A stretch of 64,000 bases of DNA from assembly GCA_015066015.1 (NCBI GenBank), contig SVPE01000008.1:32820-96819 (forward strand), in the 5' to 3' direction. The stretch comes from Oscillospiraceae bacterium. GTDB lineage: Bacteria > Bacillota > Clostridia > Oscillospirales > Acutalibacteraceae. A program made the position numbers and the translations under genes. Shown piece by piece: positions 1 through 7,321 of the stretch (within the stretch, counting starts at the first letter, position 1; each line of letters opens with the position of its first letter). The notes beneath the pieces are model-generated. The model saw only the letters and a program-made list of their open reading frames with translations. It ran no database searches and was not told where the DNA came from.

Positions 1-169
1 ATCACCTCTTTTGTTTTCATATTTTCTCTATGTAAACAAAGAGTTCAGTCTCTTTGAAAAAAGACTGCCGCCTACCGTTTAAGGATAGCCCGTGTCTATA
101 TTATCACCGCTGTCGATTTTTGTCAACAGCACAAATCACCCCTTGACAACGAAAGTCGAGGGGTGTATA
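1..169. repeat. Direct repeat copy 1 (toxin leader / RNA promoter module)
   Basis: This stretch is repeated at 344-512 with a constant offset of 343 bases and a single visible mismatch (A at 128, G at 471). It carries a minus-strand promoter, a transcribed leader with a small hairpin, and a ribosome site (complement of ATCACCTCTT) at position 1, so a minus-strand coding sequence probably starts just outside the window. A plus-strand promoter lies at its right end. Near identity over 169 bases indicates a recent duplication or active homogenisation. Confidence 0.9.
98..126 (-). promoter_or_regulatory. Minus-strand promoter, repeat copy 1
   Basis: On the minus strand this reads TTGACA (126-121), a 17-base spacer and TAATAT (103-98). 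It would transcribe leftward out of the window, toward a ribosome site at positions 1-10. It is identical to the copy at 441-469 that serves the 20-residue peptide gene, so it presumably drives a sister gene to the left. Confidence 0.75.
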
Positions 170-171
170 AT
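143..171 (+). promoter_or_regulatory. Plus-strand promoter of putative antisense RNA
   Basis: TTGACA (143-148), a 17-base spacer and TATAAT (166-171) form a full consensus sigma-A promoter. No plausible coding sequence follows before the strong hairpin at 227-266. The likely product is therefore a short untranslated RNA of roughly 95 bases. Confidence 0.8.
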
Positions 172-177
172 GAACTT

Positions 178-272
178 GTAAAAAGAGCTATCCGATAGAC
201 GGACAGTCTGATAATTAAGTTGGTAAGAAACCAACCGCCTTATTGACCAGTTAGGCGGTTGGTTTCCTTTTA
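178..272 (+). ncRNA. Putative antitoxin-like small RNA
   Basis: The inferred RNA begins about 7 bases after the TATAAT at 166-171 and ends at a 14-bp stem (227-240 with 253-266) followed by CTTTT. It is convergent with the minus-strand peptide gene at 277-339. The peptide mRNA must run through or into this same hairpin, so the two RNAs would be complementary in the 3' untranslated part. That arrangement is known for type I antitoxins of the RatA/TxpA kind. The ends are estimates from promoter and terminator positions only. Confidence 0.5.
227..272 (+). terminator. Strong hairpin terminator of small RNA (probably two-way)
   Basis: GAAACCAACCGCCT at 227-240 pairs perfectly with AGGCGGTTGGTTTC at 253-266 around a 12-base loop and is followed by CTTTT on the plus strand. 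On the minus strand the same stem lies just after the stop codon of the 20-residue peptide, so it probably also shapes or ends that mRNA, although the T-run on that side is weak. Confidence 0.75.
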
Positions 273-276
273 TCTG

Positions 277-339
277 TTACTTTTTTAATAAAAGCACAGT
301 AAAGAAAATGAGTGCTAATATTACGATTGTCTCGTTCAT
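277..339 (-). CDS. 20-residue hydrophobic peptide, candidate type I toxin
   Basis: The gene encodes a peptide of 20 residues: a short polar start (MNET), one continuous hydrophobic run from about residue 5 to 18, and a terminal KK. This is the layout of small membrane toxins of type I toxin-antitoxin systems (Ibs, holin-like toxins of Firmicutes). The start is well supported: an AGAGGTGAT ribosome site lies about 6 bases upstream of the ATG, inside a leader of about 95 bases driven by the consensus promoter at 441-469. A convergent short RNA lies just downstream. I do not recognise the exact sequence as a named family, so toxin function is inferred from size, hydropathy and gene layout. Confidence 0.55.
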   Translation of the reverse strand: MNETIVILALIFFTVLLLKK

Positions 340-343
340 AGCA

Positions 344-512
344 ATCACCTCTTTTGTTTTCATATTTTCTCTATGTAAACAAAGAGTTCAGTCTCTTTGA
401 AAAAAGACTGCCGCCTACCGTTTAAGGATAGCCCGTGTCTATATTATCACCGCTGTCGATTTTTGTCAACGGCACAAATCACCCCTTGACAACGAAAGTC
501 GAGGGGTGTATA
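344..512. repeat. Direct repeat copy 2 (leader of 20-residue peptide; promoter of next gene)
   Basis: This is the second copy of the 169-base repeat at 1-169. Its left end is the ribosome site and leader of the minus-strand peptide at 277-339. Its right end contains the plus-strand promoter that in copy 1 drives the small RNA, but here faces the phosphatase-fold gene starting at 545. Confidence 0.9.
441..469 (-). promoter_or_regulatory. Promoter of the 20-residue peptide gene
   Basis: On the minus strand TTGACA (469-464), a 17-base spacer and TAATAT (446-441) form a near-consensus promoter. Transcription would start near 434 and give a leader of about 95 bases before the ATG at 339. The leader includes a hairpin formed by AAAGAG and CTCTTT near 380-400. 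Confidence 0.8.
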
Positions 513-514
513 TT
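486..514 (+). promoter_or_regulatory. Promoter of alkaline-phosphatase-fold gene (repeat-derived)
   Basis: TTGACA (486-491), a 17-base spacer and TATATT (509-514) lie at the right end of repeat copy 2. The predicted start near 521 precedes an AAAGGAGAA ribosome site and the ATG at 545. The element is the same one that drives the small RNA in copy 1, apart from one changed -10 base. Confidence 0.75.
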
Positions 515-544
515 TTACTTAATAAAGCAAAGGAGAAACAAAAA

Positions 545-1510
545 ATGAAGAAGAAAATTATCATCGTAGTTGCAGTAATTCTTGTAATTGCTGCTGTATT
601 AACCGGTGTCTTAACCTACAAGCCTTATGCAAAAGACAAGGCAGACACAGAAGAGCTTTACAGACAGAACGTTTCCGCAGTAGGCTACGAAAACACTATC
701 GAAACGGCCATTCCTCAGACCGAGCTTTACACCGCAATCCACGACCACTTCTTCTCCCCTCTTGAAAACGGCAAAACAGAGAAAAAAGCAATCATCCTCG
801 GCTATGACGGCTGCCGTGCCGACATTCTTGCAGAAATCGACGAAGCAAACAGCGGTATTGCCGCACTCGTAAACGACGGAGCTTCACTTGAGCTTCTTTA
901 CTGCGGCGGTGTGAATTATCCCGCAGTAAACACTCAGGACACCTCAACTGCTCCCGGCTGGTGCTCAATCCTTACAGGCGTATGGGCTGACGTTCACGGC
1001 ATCACAGGCAACGACATCACAAAAACAATGGACACAAAGACTCTTCTCACCTCACTTGTTGAAGAGAAACTCGCCGACTCCTCCGCTTTCATTACCAAGT
1101 GGAAGGGCCACTTCTCAAGAAGGAATGCAACCTACCTTGATGAAATGGCATACTGCGAGAATAACAGCCTTCCCGTAAGCTTCACCCTGAGCAAGGGGGA
1201 CGAGGATTCCCACGCTCTCACTCTCGGGGAAATCAGAAAGGCTGACTGTGCAGACTTTATCTTTGTAATCTACGAGCCAACAGACGGCACAGGTCACGGC
1301 AAGGGCTTCAGCTTCAACAACCCCGAGTATAAAGAAGCCTTCAGGACAGAGGATGCTTACGCACTTGAAGCAATCAACGCTATCAAGGCAAGACCCACCT
1401 ACGAAAAAGAGGACTGGCTTATTGTCATTACCTCCGACCACGGCGGAATCGGAACTAACCACGGCAAGCAGAGCATTCAGGAAAGAATGACCTTTGCAGC
1501 AGTACTGTGA
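545..1510 (+). CDS. Membrane-anchored alkaline-phosphatase-fold hydrolase
   Basis: The protein has about 321 residues with an N-terminal membrane or signal segment (roughly residues 4-24) and an extracellular domain of the alkaline phosphatase/phosphodiesterase superfamily. Metal-site motifs are visible: GYDGCRAD near the start of the domain, a Thr in DTSTAPGWCS that would be the nucleophile, DGTGH, and SDHGG followed by a late His. This points to a secreted two-metal phosphodiesterase or phosphatase; the substrate is unknown. The start at 545 is preferred over an in-frame ATG at 506 because AAAGGAGAA sits 7 bases upstream of 545 and because 506 lies inside the promoter. The C-terminus ends shortly after the last metal motif, so the fold may be compact. 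A terminator follows. Confidence 0.75.
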   Translation: MKKKIIIVVAVILVIAAVLTGVLTYKPYAKDKADTEELYRQNVSAVGYENTIETAIPQTELYTAIHDHFFSPLENGKTEKKAIILGYDGCRADILAEIDEANSGIAALVNDGASLELLYCGGVNYPAVNTQDTSTAPGWCSILTGVWADVHGITGNDITKTMDTKTLLTSLVEEKLADSSAFITKWKGHFSRRNATYLDEMAYCENNSLPVSFTLSKGDEDSHALTLGEIRKADCADFIFVIYEPTDGTGHGKGFSFNNPEYKEAFRTEDAYALEAINAIKARPTYEKEDWLIVITSDHGGIGTNHGKQSIQERMTFAAVL

Positions 1511-1574
1511 TAGATAGCCGGTAGTCAAAGGTCAGCGCGGCTTTGCCGCAAGGCTCGACAGCAAAAAAATTAAC

Positions 1575-1617
1575 GGCACCGTTTTGGTTTTAACCTCAAC
1601 GGTGCCTTTTTGTTTTT
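1575..1617. terminator. Two-way terminator between converging genes
   Basis: GGCACCGTT (1575-1583) pairs with AACGGTGCC (1598-1606), followed by TTTTTGTTTTT on the plus strand. The minus strand has a run of seven T after the same stem. It separates the phosphatase-fold gene from the converging M56 gene. Confidence 0.85.
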
Positions 1618-3721
1618 ACTTTTCTTCGAGGAGGAAGGTTGCCCATCCTTGTTCGGTAAGCTTGCAGTTTACGGGCTCAATTCTGTAGAATCTTCCTCCT
1701 TTTTCATCGGCTTCATTCGGGATAATCGAAAGTTTGAATTCAACAATTTCTTCACCCTTGCGAGCCGAAATCTTCAGTTTAGTGTTATGCATATCCGTAA
1801 AAGAGTAATCATCGGGACTCCAACTAAAATCTCTGCTTTCGGAATTACTGAAATAATCATATATTGTAGTCACACCGTTCCTTACTTCCTCACCGCTTAA
1901 AACAATGTACTCATCGGGCAAACTGAAAGCAAGCTGTGAATATCCCGTTGCGCTCAACAGCGGATTATAGTACCATATAAATTCGTCGGCTACTCTGTTA
2001 TCCTTCGTCTCCGCCTCGGAAAGCTCAAAGCTGTACCCGTCGGCATAGCTTGCTATCACAAGGTCATCGGCACGGAGCGCGTAATAAACGGAAAGTGCCT
2101 TTCTGCCCACCTCAGCTACGGTAAAGGAAATCGTCGATTCTTCTCCGTCACGGAAAACGGGAATATCCACCTTGTACTTTTCGGGTCTGTTAATTATATC
2201 GGGTCTCCAGGAGATGCCCTCGCCCTTTTCTTCATCACTTATTCTTGTGATTGTTCCCTCACCCGTAACCTCACCGCTGATTTCATACTTTTCAGCTACG
2301 AAGACGTTGATTTCACCGTGTCCCCAGGCGCTGCTTGCAGGGTTGAATTCCCACACAAGGGAATGATTCTTATAAGGCTTAGTCTCAAAAAACTCCAATG
2401 CATCATCGCCGACTACAGCATAGTCCTTGCTCCTTACAGAATAAAAATCGGTAAACTTCACCATGTACATCTTGCTGAAATTGTCGTGAAAAATTACTCT
2501 TACGGGAGCGTGGTCATTTGTCTGTATCTCAATTACAAAATTCGTCTGCGGCTCGTGCATCGGGTTTACCGTACCGTCGGGAAGCTCCTTTAGTGCAAGA
2601 TGGTTAAGGAAGGAGGAAACCTCTGTATGGGAAAAGGCATCCTCGATTTTTGCCTTGAAGTAGTTGTCATCCATGCCGATGCCCTCATAAACCGTATAGG
2701 TATGGGCGACAAACACCATATCTCTCATAGGAAAGTGCAGCTCGGAGATTTCATCAACACCTCTTATATACTCGCCGTTTCTGCTTTTCGGGTCAGTCAT
2801 AAAGCAAAGAGCTACAACAACGCTCACTATAACGGCAGTAACAATAATCCAGAATGCAGGCTTCTTGTAATTGAGGACACTCTTTATCCTCTTTTTAACG
2901 CCCACCTCACCGAAGGCAACGGGGCAGGCTGAAATCATTCTCTGCGGCATACTGCAGGAAAGAAGTGCCTCGGAATATGCCTTTTTGTCACCGCTTTCCA
3001 TATCACGGATTACCTTTTCATCGCAGGCAAGCTCAATGTCACGGCACAAAAGCACATAAGAAAGCCACAGCACAGGATTGAACCAATAAACCGCAAGAAG
3101 CACAAAGCCCAGAGGCTTCCACAGGTGATCCTTACGCTTCAGGTGAGCTTTTTCGTGCCTGAGAACAAGCTCTGCCCTTGCCCCGTCCATATCCGATGGC
3201 AGATAGATTTTCGGACGGAAAACGCCGAGGATAAAGGGACTTTTCACGCTGTCACAGAGCCACACGTTATCCTTATAAGGCATTGACACCCGCACCGTAT
3301 GGCGAAGCTTCAGAAAGCTTGCAAGCGCATAAAGAAGAAGCACCGCAACACCGATGAGCCATACATAGGAAGCGAATGTAACATCACGCTGAAATGAAAA
3401 CACCCTTTCTACTGTAACCGTGCTGTTTATAAAGCCCGAATAAGTGGGGTTTTCAATAAATCCGAAAGCCGTGCTCGGAGTTTTTGTCGGGTCAACGCTC
3501 ATTATTTCCGTCGGTATTACCTCTCTGCTTGGTATGAGGCTTAATGCACTTTCAACGGAAAAAGGCAGAATCAGCCTTATTGCCACGAGCGCCCACAGGG
3601 AAACCGTCAGCCACTTGGGTGCTTTTTTGAAAAGAAGCCTGAAAAGCACTACGGCAAGTGCGAGAAAGGATGCGCTGACGCTGACATTAAAAAGATGCAA
3701 TAATATTTTAGTAAAATCCAT
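1616..3721 (-). CDS. M56-family (BlaR1-like) membrane sensor protease
   Basis: The protein has about 701 residues. The N-terminal third has several membrane segments and a zinc protease domain with HEKAH near residue 190 and the third ligand in ELACDE near 230, as in BlaR1/MecR1. A membrane segment near residue 300 is followed by a large outside domain of about 390 residues. This part does not contain the STYK-type active site of BlaR1 penicillin sensors. It ends instead in two related modules (each beginning W-x-x-NP and carrying an SW-x-PD motif), so the signal it senses is unknown. ATG at 3721 is chosen because GGGGAGG is 7 bases upstream; a GTG at 3727 overlaps that site. It lies 2 bases after the blaI stop and so is co-transcribed with its repressor. 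Confidence 0.85.
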   Translation of the reverse strand: MDFTKILLHLFNVSVSASFLALAVVLFRLLFKKAPKWLTVSLWALVAIRLILPFSVESALSLIPSREVIPTEIMSVDPTKTPSTAFGFIENPTYSGFINSTVTVERVFSFQRDVTFASYVWLIGVAVLLLYALASFLKLRHTVRVSMPYKDNVWLCDSVKSPFILGVFRPKIYLPSDMDGARAELVLRHEKAHLKRKDHLWKPLGFVLLAVYWFNPVLWLSYVLLCRDIELACDEKVIRDMESGDKKAYSEALLSCSMPQRMISACPVAFGEVGVKKRIKSVLNYKKPAFWIIVTAVIVSVVVALCFMTDPKSRNGEYIRGVDEISELHFPMRDMVFVAHTYTVYEGIGMDDNYFKAKIEDAFSHTEVSSFLNHLALKELPDGTVNPMHEPQTNFVIEIQTNDHAPVRVIFHDNFSKMYMVKFTDFYSVRSKDYAVVGDDALEFFETKPYKNHSLVWEFNPASSAWGHGEINVFVAEKYEISGEVTGEGTITRISDEEKGEGISWRPDIINRPEKYKVDIPVFRDGEESTISFTVAEVGRKALSVYYALRADDLVIASYADGYSFELSEAETKDNRVADEFIWYYNPLLSATGYSQLAFSLPDEYIVLSGEEVRNGVTTIYDYFSNSESRDFSWSPDDYSFTDMHNTKLKISARKGEEIVEFKLSIIPNEADEKGGRFYRIEPVNCKLTEQGWATFLLEEK

Positions 3722-3723
3722 AA

Positions 3724-4086
3724 TCACACCTCCCCGAATTCAGCAAGCAGTTCCTTTATCTCCTTCATATCCTTTTCTGAAAGCTTTTTCCTCTTGGTAA
3801 AGGCGGCAATAAAGGCAGGAAGTGAACCGTCAAAGTTCTCCTCGACGAATTTTTCGCTCTGTCTCGATTCAAGCTCCTCTTTTGAGATAAGCGAGGTTAC
3901 CGTGCCGTTTTCGTTTTTGAAAATACCCCTTTCACAGAGCTTTTTAAGCACGGTATAGGTTGTGCTCTTTTTCCAGCAAAGCTCCTTTTCGCATATTTTT
4001 ACAAGCTCACCTGAGGAAAGAGGCTCATTTTCCCATATAATATCGGCAAAACGGCTTTCAACTGCGCCAAGTCGTATTTCATCCAT
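3724..4086 (-). CDS. blaI: BlaI/MecI/CopY-family transcriptional repressor
   Basis: The 120-residue product has the winged-helix BlaI layout: an N-terminal helix-turn-helix with the typical STTYTVLKKL recognition region (about residues 40-50) and a C-terminal dimerisation helix region. In this family the partner M56 protease cleaves the repressor after sensing a signal, releasing its own operon. The two genes are adjacent and in the usual order. Nested palindromes overlap its promoter at 4103-4159, consistent with autoregulation. No beta-lactamase gene is nearby, so the target regulon lies elsewhere or is only this operon. Confidence 0.9.
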   Translation of the reverse strand: MDEIRLGAVESRFADIIWENEPLSSGELVKICEKELCWKKSTTYTVLKKLCERGIFKNENGTVTSLISKEELESRQSEKFVEENFDGSLPAFIAAFTKRKKLSEKDMKEIKELLAEFGEV

Positions 4087-4102
4087 TTTTTTACCTCCTT
4101 TT

Positions 4103-4159
4103 CGGTCTACTGCCTATAGACTACACCATTAGTCTATCACCTGTAGACCGAATTGTCAA
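4103..4159 (-). promoter_or_regulatory. blaI promoter with nested palindromic operators
   Basis: On the minus strand TTGACA (4159-4154) is followed after 17 bases by TAGACT (4136-4131), a plausible promoter. Two inverted repeats are nested here: an outer pair CGGTCTAC (4103-4110) / GTAGACCG (4143-4150) and an inner pair ATAGACT (4116-4122) / AGTCTAT (4131-4137). GACTACA and TGTAGAC half-sites resemble BlaI/MecI operators. The inner palindrome covers the -10 box. Confidence 0.75.
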
Positions 4160-4212
4160 GTGTTTTTTTGACTGACGGATGCTTTTATTCTGAATTGTGA
4201 AGCAACATTTTA

Positions 4213-4333
4213 GCGGGGAGGCGGACGCGCCGCAGGCGCGTCACGCAGAGAAAAACCACTTCCACGCCCACGGAAGCGTTTTTTCTCTGCGCCTTTGGCT
4301 TTTCCGAAAAGAAAAGCCAAAGCGCCTCCCCGC
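4213..4333. repeat. GC-rich palindromic element, GGGGAGG family copy A
   Basis: This 121-base element is bounded by perfect 11-base inverted ends GCGGGGAGGCG and CGCCTCCCCGC. Inside are further hairpins (GCGCCGCAGGCGC; a pair around GCAGAGAAAA and TTTTCTCTGC; CTTTGGCTTTTCC with GAAAAGCCAAAG). A close relative lies at 30207-30330 and a third with the same ends at 41244-41387. It has no coding capacity. It lies in the 450-base gap between blaI and the nucleoside operon. Confidence 0.85.
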
Positions 4334-4441
4334 ATCTTCCCTTCACCCCACACTGCACCACAACACTATATAATCAACCTTCTTACCTTTATGCTGCAAC
4401 CCACTCTGCGTAGTCACACTTTCATCAGAGCAATAACCCAC

Positions 4442-4471
4442 CCGCGACCGCAATTTAGCATTCTGCATTTT
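4442..4471 (-). repeat. TGCARAA-type short repeat
   Basis: On the minus strand this reads AAAATGCAGAATGCTAAATTGCGGTCGCGG, given here as a description of a motif that recurs at 47488-47530 (AAAATGCAAAAGGCAAAATT then GTGGTCGCGG) and in shorter form at 30045-30078. Matching sequence in three unrelated intergenic places marks it as a dispersed repeat rather than part of a gene. The rest of the gap up to 4537 shows nothing else I can name. Confidence 0.6.
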
Positions 4472-4536
4472 AAAAGCATATTTCCCCTTACACCTGCCAA
4501 TATTATTATCGAAATAACTAGCATTGGAGTGTCTTT

Positions 4537-6075
4537 GTGAGCGAATATGTAATTGAAATGCTCGGTATAACCAAATCCTTTCCCGGCATAAAAGCAAATG
4601 ACAATATAACCCTTCGCCTTAAAAAGGGTGAGATTCACGCGCTCTTAGGTGAAAACGGCGCAGGTAAAAGCACGCTGATGTCGGTGCTTTTCGGACTTTA
4701 TGAGCCTGATGAGGGCTACATACTCAAAGACGGAGTAAAAGTCAGCATCAGAAATCCCAACGAAGCAACGAGGCTCGGTATAGGTATGGTACATCAACAT
4801 TTCCGCCTTGTGAATGTCTTTACCGTGCTTGAAAATATTATCCTTGGTGCAGAGGATTCACGTTACGGCTTCCTTGTGAAAAAAACTGCCGGAGAAAAGG
4901 TTGTTGCCCTTTCGGAAAAATACAAAATGGAAATCGATCCTGATGCGAAGGTGGAAAACCTCACCGTCGGTATGCAGCAGAAAACGGAAATACTCAAAAT
5001 GCTCTATCGGAACAACGATATTCTCATTTTTGACGAGCCGACGGCGGTGCTGACGCCTCAGGAAATATCGGAGCTTATGAATACTATGAAAAGCTTCCGT
5101 GATGAGGGCAAATCAATACTTTTTATCACACACAAGCTTGACGAAATCATGCAGGTTGCCGACAGAGTAACGGTGCTGCGCAAGGGCAGATGCATCGGCA
5201 CCGTAAACACAAGGGACACGGACAAAAAGCAGCTGTCGGCTATGATGGTGGGCAGAGACGTTGCACTCAAGGTAAAAAAATCCCCTGCAAGACCTACGGA
5301 TAATGTACTGGAAGTAAAGGAGCTTTGTGTTTCATCTCTGCTTCATAAAAGTCAGCTTGCGGTAAACGGTGTGTCCTTCAATGTGAAAAAGGGTGAAATT
5401 CTTGCAGTTGCAGGAGTTGACGGCAACGGCCAGACAGAGCTTATCAGCGGTATCACGGGGCTTTCAAGGGTAAAAAAAGGAAGCGTCGCCATCTGCGGTA
5501 AGGATATAACAAATATGCCCGTATCCGTCAGAAACAGAGATTTTTTAAGCCATATACCCGAGGACAGACACAAGCACGGACTTGTGCTTGATTTCTCTCT
5601 GATGGACAACCTTGTGCTAAAGCGCTACCGTGAGGAAAAGTTTCAGCGCCTCGGTTTTATACTCAAGGAAAGCGTAAGAAGCTATGCCGAGGGGCTTATA
5701 AAAGCCTTTGATGTGCGCTCAGGCGAGGGTGCAGACACCGTTACAAGAAGTATGTCCGGCGGCAATCAGCAAAAAGCTATTATTGCAAGAGAGCTTGACA
5801 TCGGACTTCCCCTTATCATCGCAGTGCAGCCTACAAGGGGTCTTGATGTGGGTGCTATCGAATATATTCACAAGGAGTTAATTAAAAAAAGGGATGAGGG
5901 CTTCGCTGTTTTGCTTGTCTCCCTTGAGCTTGAGGAGGTTATGAATGTGGCAGACCGTATTCTCGTTATGCATAAGGGGAAAATCACAGGTGAATTCTAC
6001 CCTGAAAAAACCTCCGTCAAGGAGCTGGGTCTTGCTATGGCAGGAATAAAAAAGGCAGGTGCTCACAGTGAATAA
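4537..6075 (+). CDS. Nucleoside-type ABC transporter ATP-binding protein
   Basis: The 512-residue protein carries two fused ATPase domains, as in the RbsA/YufO (NupA) type that energises BmpA-dependent nucleoside uptake. Domain 1 has an intact Walker A (GENGAGKST, near residue 40) and Walker B (LIFDEPTAVL). Domain 2 has the degenerate Walker A DGNGQTEL and the family-typical AVQPTRGLD in place of a normal Walker B. Two permease genes and a nucleoside phosphorylase follow with overlaps or short gaps, which supports a nucleoside substrate. The start is a GTG with GGAG 7 bases upstream. No substrate-binding lipoprotein gene is adjacent. Confidence 0.92.
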   Translation: MSEYVIEMLGITKSFPGIKANDNITLRLKKGEIHALLGENGAGKSTLMSVLFGLYEPDEGYILKDGVKVSIRNPNEATRLGIGMVHQHFRLVNVFTVLENIILGAEDSRYGFLVKKTAGEKVVALSEKYKMEIDPDAKVENLTVGMQQKTEILKMLYRNNDILIFDEPTAVLTPQEISELMNTMKSFRDEGKSILFITHKLDEIMQVADRVTVLRKGRCIGTVNTRDTDKKQLSAMMVGRDVALKVKKSPARPTDNVLEVKELCVSSLLHKSQLAVNGVSFNVKKGEILAVAGVDGNGQTELISGITGLSRVKKGSVAICGKDITNMPVSVRNRDFLSHIPEDRHKHGLVLDFSLMDNLVLKRYREEKFQRLGFILKESVRSYAEGLIKAFDVRSGEGADTVTRSMSGGNQQKAIIARELDIGLPLIIAVQPTRGLDVGAIEYIHKELIKKRDEGFAVLLVSLELEEVMNVADRILVMHKGKITGEFYPEKTSVKELGLAMAGIKKAGAHSE

Positions 6076-7321
6076 AAGACTTTCCGCATTACTTGATTCC
6101 GACGCAGTGAAAGGCAGTCTTTCCTCGGTGCTTTCAATCCTTTTCGGTCTTTTCGTCGGTTGCCTGATAATTCTTGCAGTTTCATTATCCGACAGTGATT
6201 TCACCTTAAAAAGTGCCGCTGAGGGCATAAAGCTTCTGCTTTTCGGTGTTTTCTCGAAGGGCCGAGATGCCTCGGGCGAGCTTGTTTTCGGCTTCAGCAC
6301 CTCAAATATCGGCAACCTTCTTTTCAGGGCAACCCCCGTTATTATGACGGGGCTTTCCGTCGCTCTCGCCTTCAGGTCGGGGCTTTTCAACATCGGTGCT
6401 TCGGGTCAGTTTCTTATAGGCACGGCTACCTGTCTTACAGTTGCACTGTCCCTTGATACAAAGGTTTTTCCGCCGCTTGCAGTCTGGCTTATTGCTTTTA
6501 TTGCTGCCGGTGCAGCAGGTGCGTTATGGGGCATAATACCCGGACTTTTAAGGGCATATCTCAGCATCAATGAGGTGCTTTCATGCATTATGACAAACTG
6601 GATTGCCGCAAACCTCGTCACCTGGTTTTTCGAAAACAGTCCCCTGCGCAACGCCGGTCAGTCGGGAAAAATAGGCTATATTATGCCCACCTCGGCAAAC
6701 GGTGTCTCAACGCCGACGCTTTTTCTCGACAGACTTTTCCCCTCATCTCAGGTAAACGGCGGATTCTTCGTTGCAATATTTTTCTGCATCGCAGCTTATA
6801 TTCTGCTTACTAAAACCGTTACGGGCTTTGAAATGCGCATTTGCGGCAGCAACTCCCACGCGGCACACTATGTGGGCATCAGACAAAAAAAGATGACTGT
6901 TTTTTCCTTTGCTCTTGCAGGGGCGCTTTCAGGCGGTGCAGCGGCGCTTTACTATCTTTCGGGGCATACGGAATTTTTCTGGTCAACCTATCAGACTCTG
7001 CCTCAGGAGGGTCTCAGCGGCATACCCGTTGCACTGCTTGCTTCAAACAATCCCCTCGGTGTGATTTTCACGTCACTTTTTATGTCGCTTCTCGGTGTTT
7101 CGGGTCAGCAGCTTAAAAATCTTACTGCCTTCAACGAATTCACTACGGATATCGTTGTCGCACTGATTGTCTACCTTTCGGCTTTTTCCCTTGTTATCAG
7201 ACAGTACCTTTCAAAGGACCGCCGCAACCTTATTTTCTCAAAGGCAGCAGGAGGCAAAACAAACCGCACAGTACCCGTTTATCAGGGACAATTAAAGGAA
7301 GAGGGTGAAGAAAAACAGTGA
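6068..7321 (+). CDS. Nucleoside ABC transporter permease 1
   Basis: This is a hydrophobic protein of about 417 residues of the BPD_transp_2 permease family (YufP/NupB-like), with roughly ten membrane segments and the family's GASGQF and NEVLSCIMTNW regions. It overlaps the end of the ATPase gene. GTG at 6068 is taken as start because GCAGGTG lies upstream at good spacing; an in-frame GTG at 6059 is possible and would add three residues. It ends with a GTGA overlap with the next permease, so the two are translationally coupled. Confidence 0.9.
   Translation: MNKRLSALLDSDAVKGSLSSVLSILFGLFVGCLIILAVSLSDSDFTLKSAAEGIKLLLFGVFSKGRDASGELVFGFSTSNIGNLLFRATPVIMTGLSVALAFRSGLFNIGASGQFLIGTATCLTVALSLDTKVFPPLAVWLIAFIAAGAAGALWGIIPGLLRAYLSINEVLSCIMTNWIAANLVTWFFENSPLRNAGQSGKIGYIMPTSANGVSTPTLFLDRLFPSSQVNGGFFVAIFFCIAAYILLTKTVTGFEMRICGSNSHAAHYVGIRQKKMTVFSFALAGALSGGAAALYYLSGHTEFFWSTYQTLPQEGLSGIPVALLASNNPLGVIFTSLFMSLLGVSGQQLKNLTAFNEFTTDIVVALIVYLSAFSLVIRQYLSKDRRNLIFSKAAGGKTNRTVPVYQGQLKEEGEEKQ

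Noticed and set aside
506..544. Upstream ATG for the phosphatase-fold gene
   Set aside because: The codons at 506-514 overlap the -10 box, so they would not be transcribed; the ATG at 545 has a good ribosome site.
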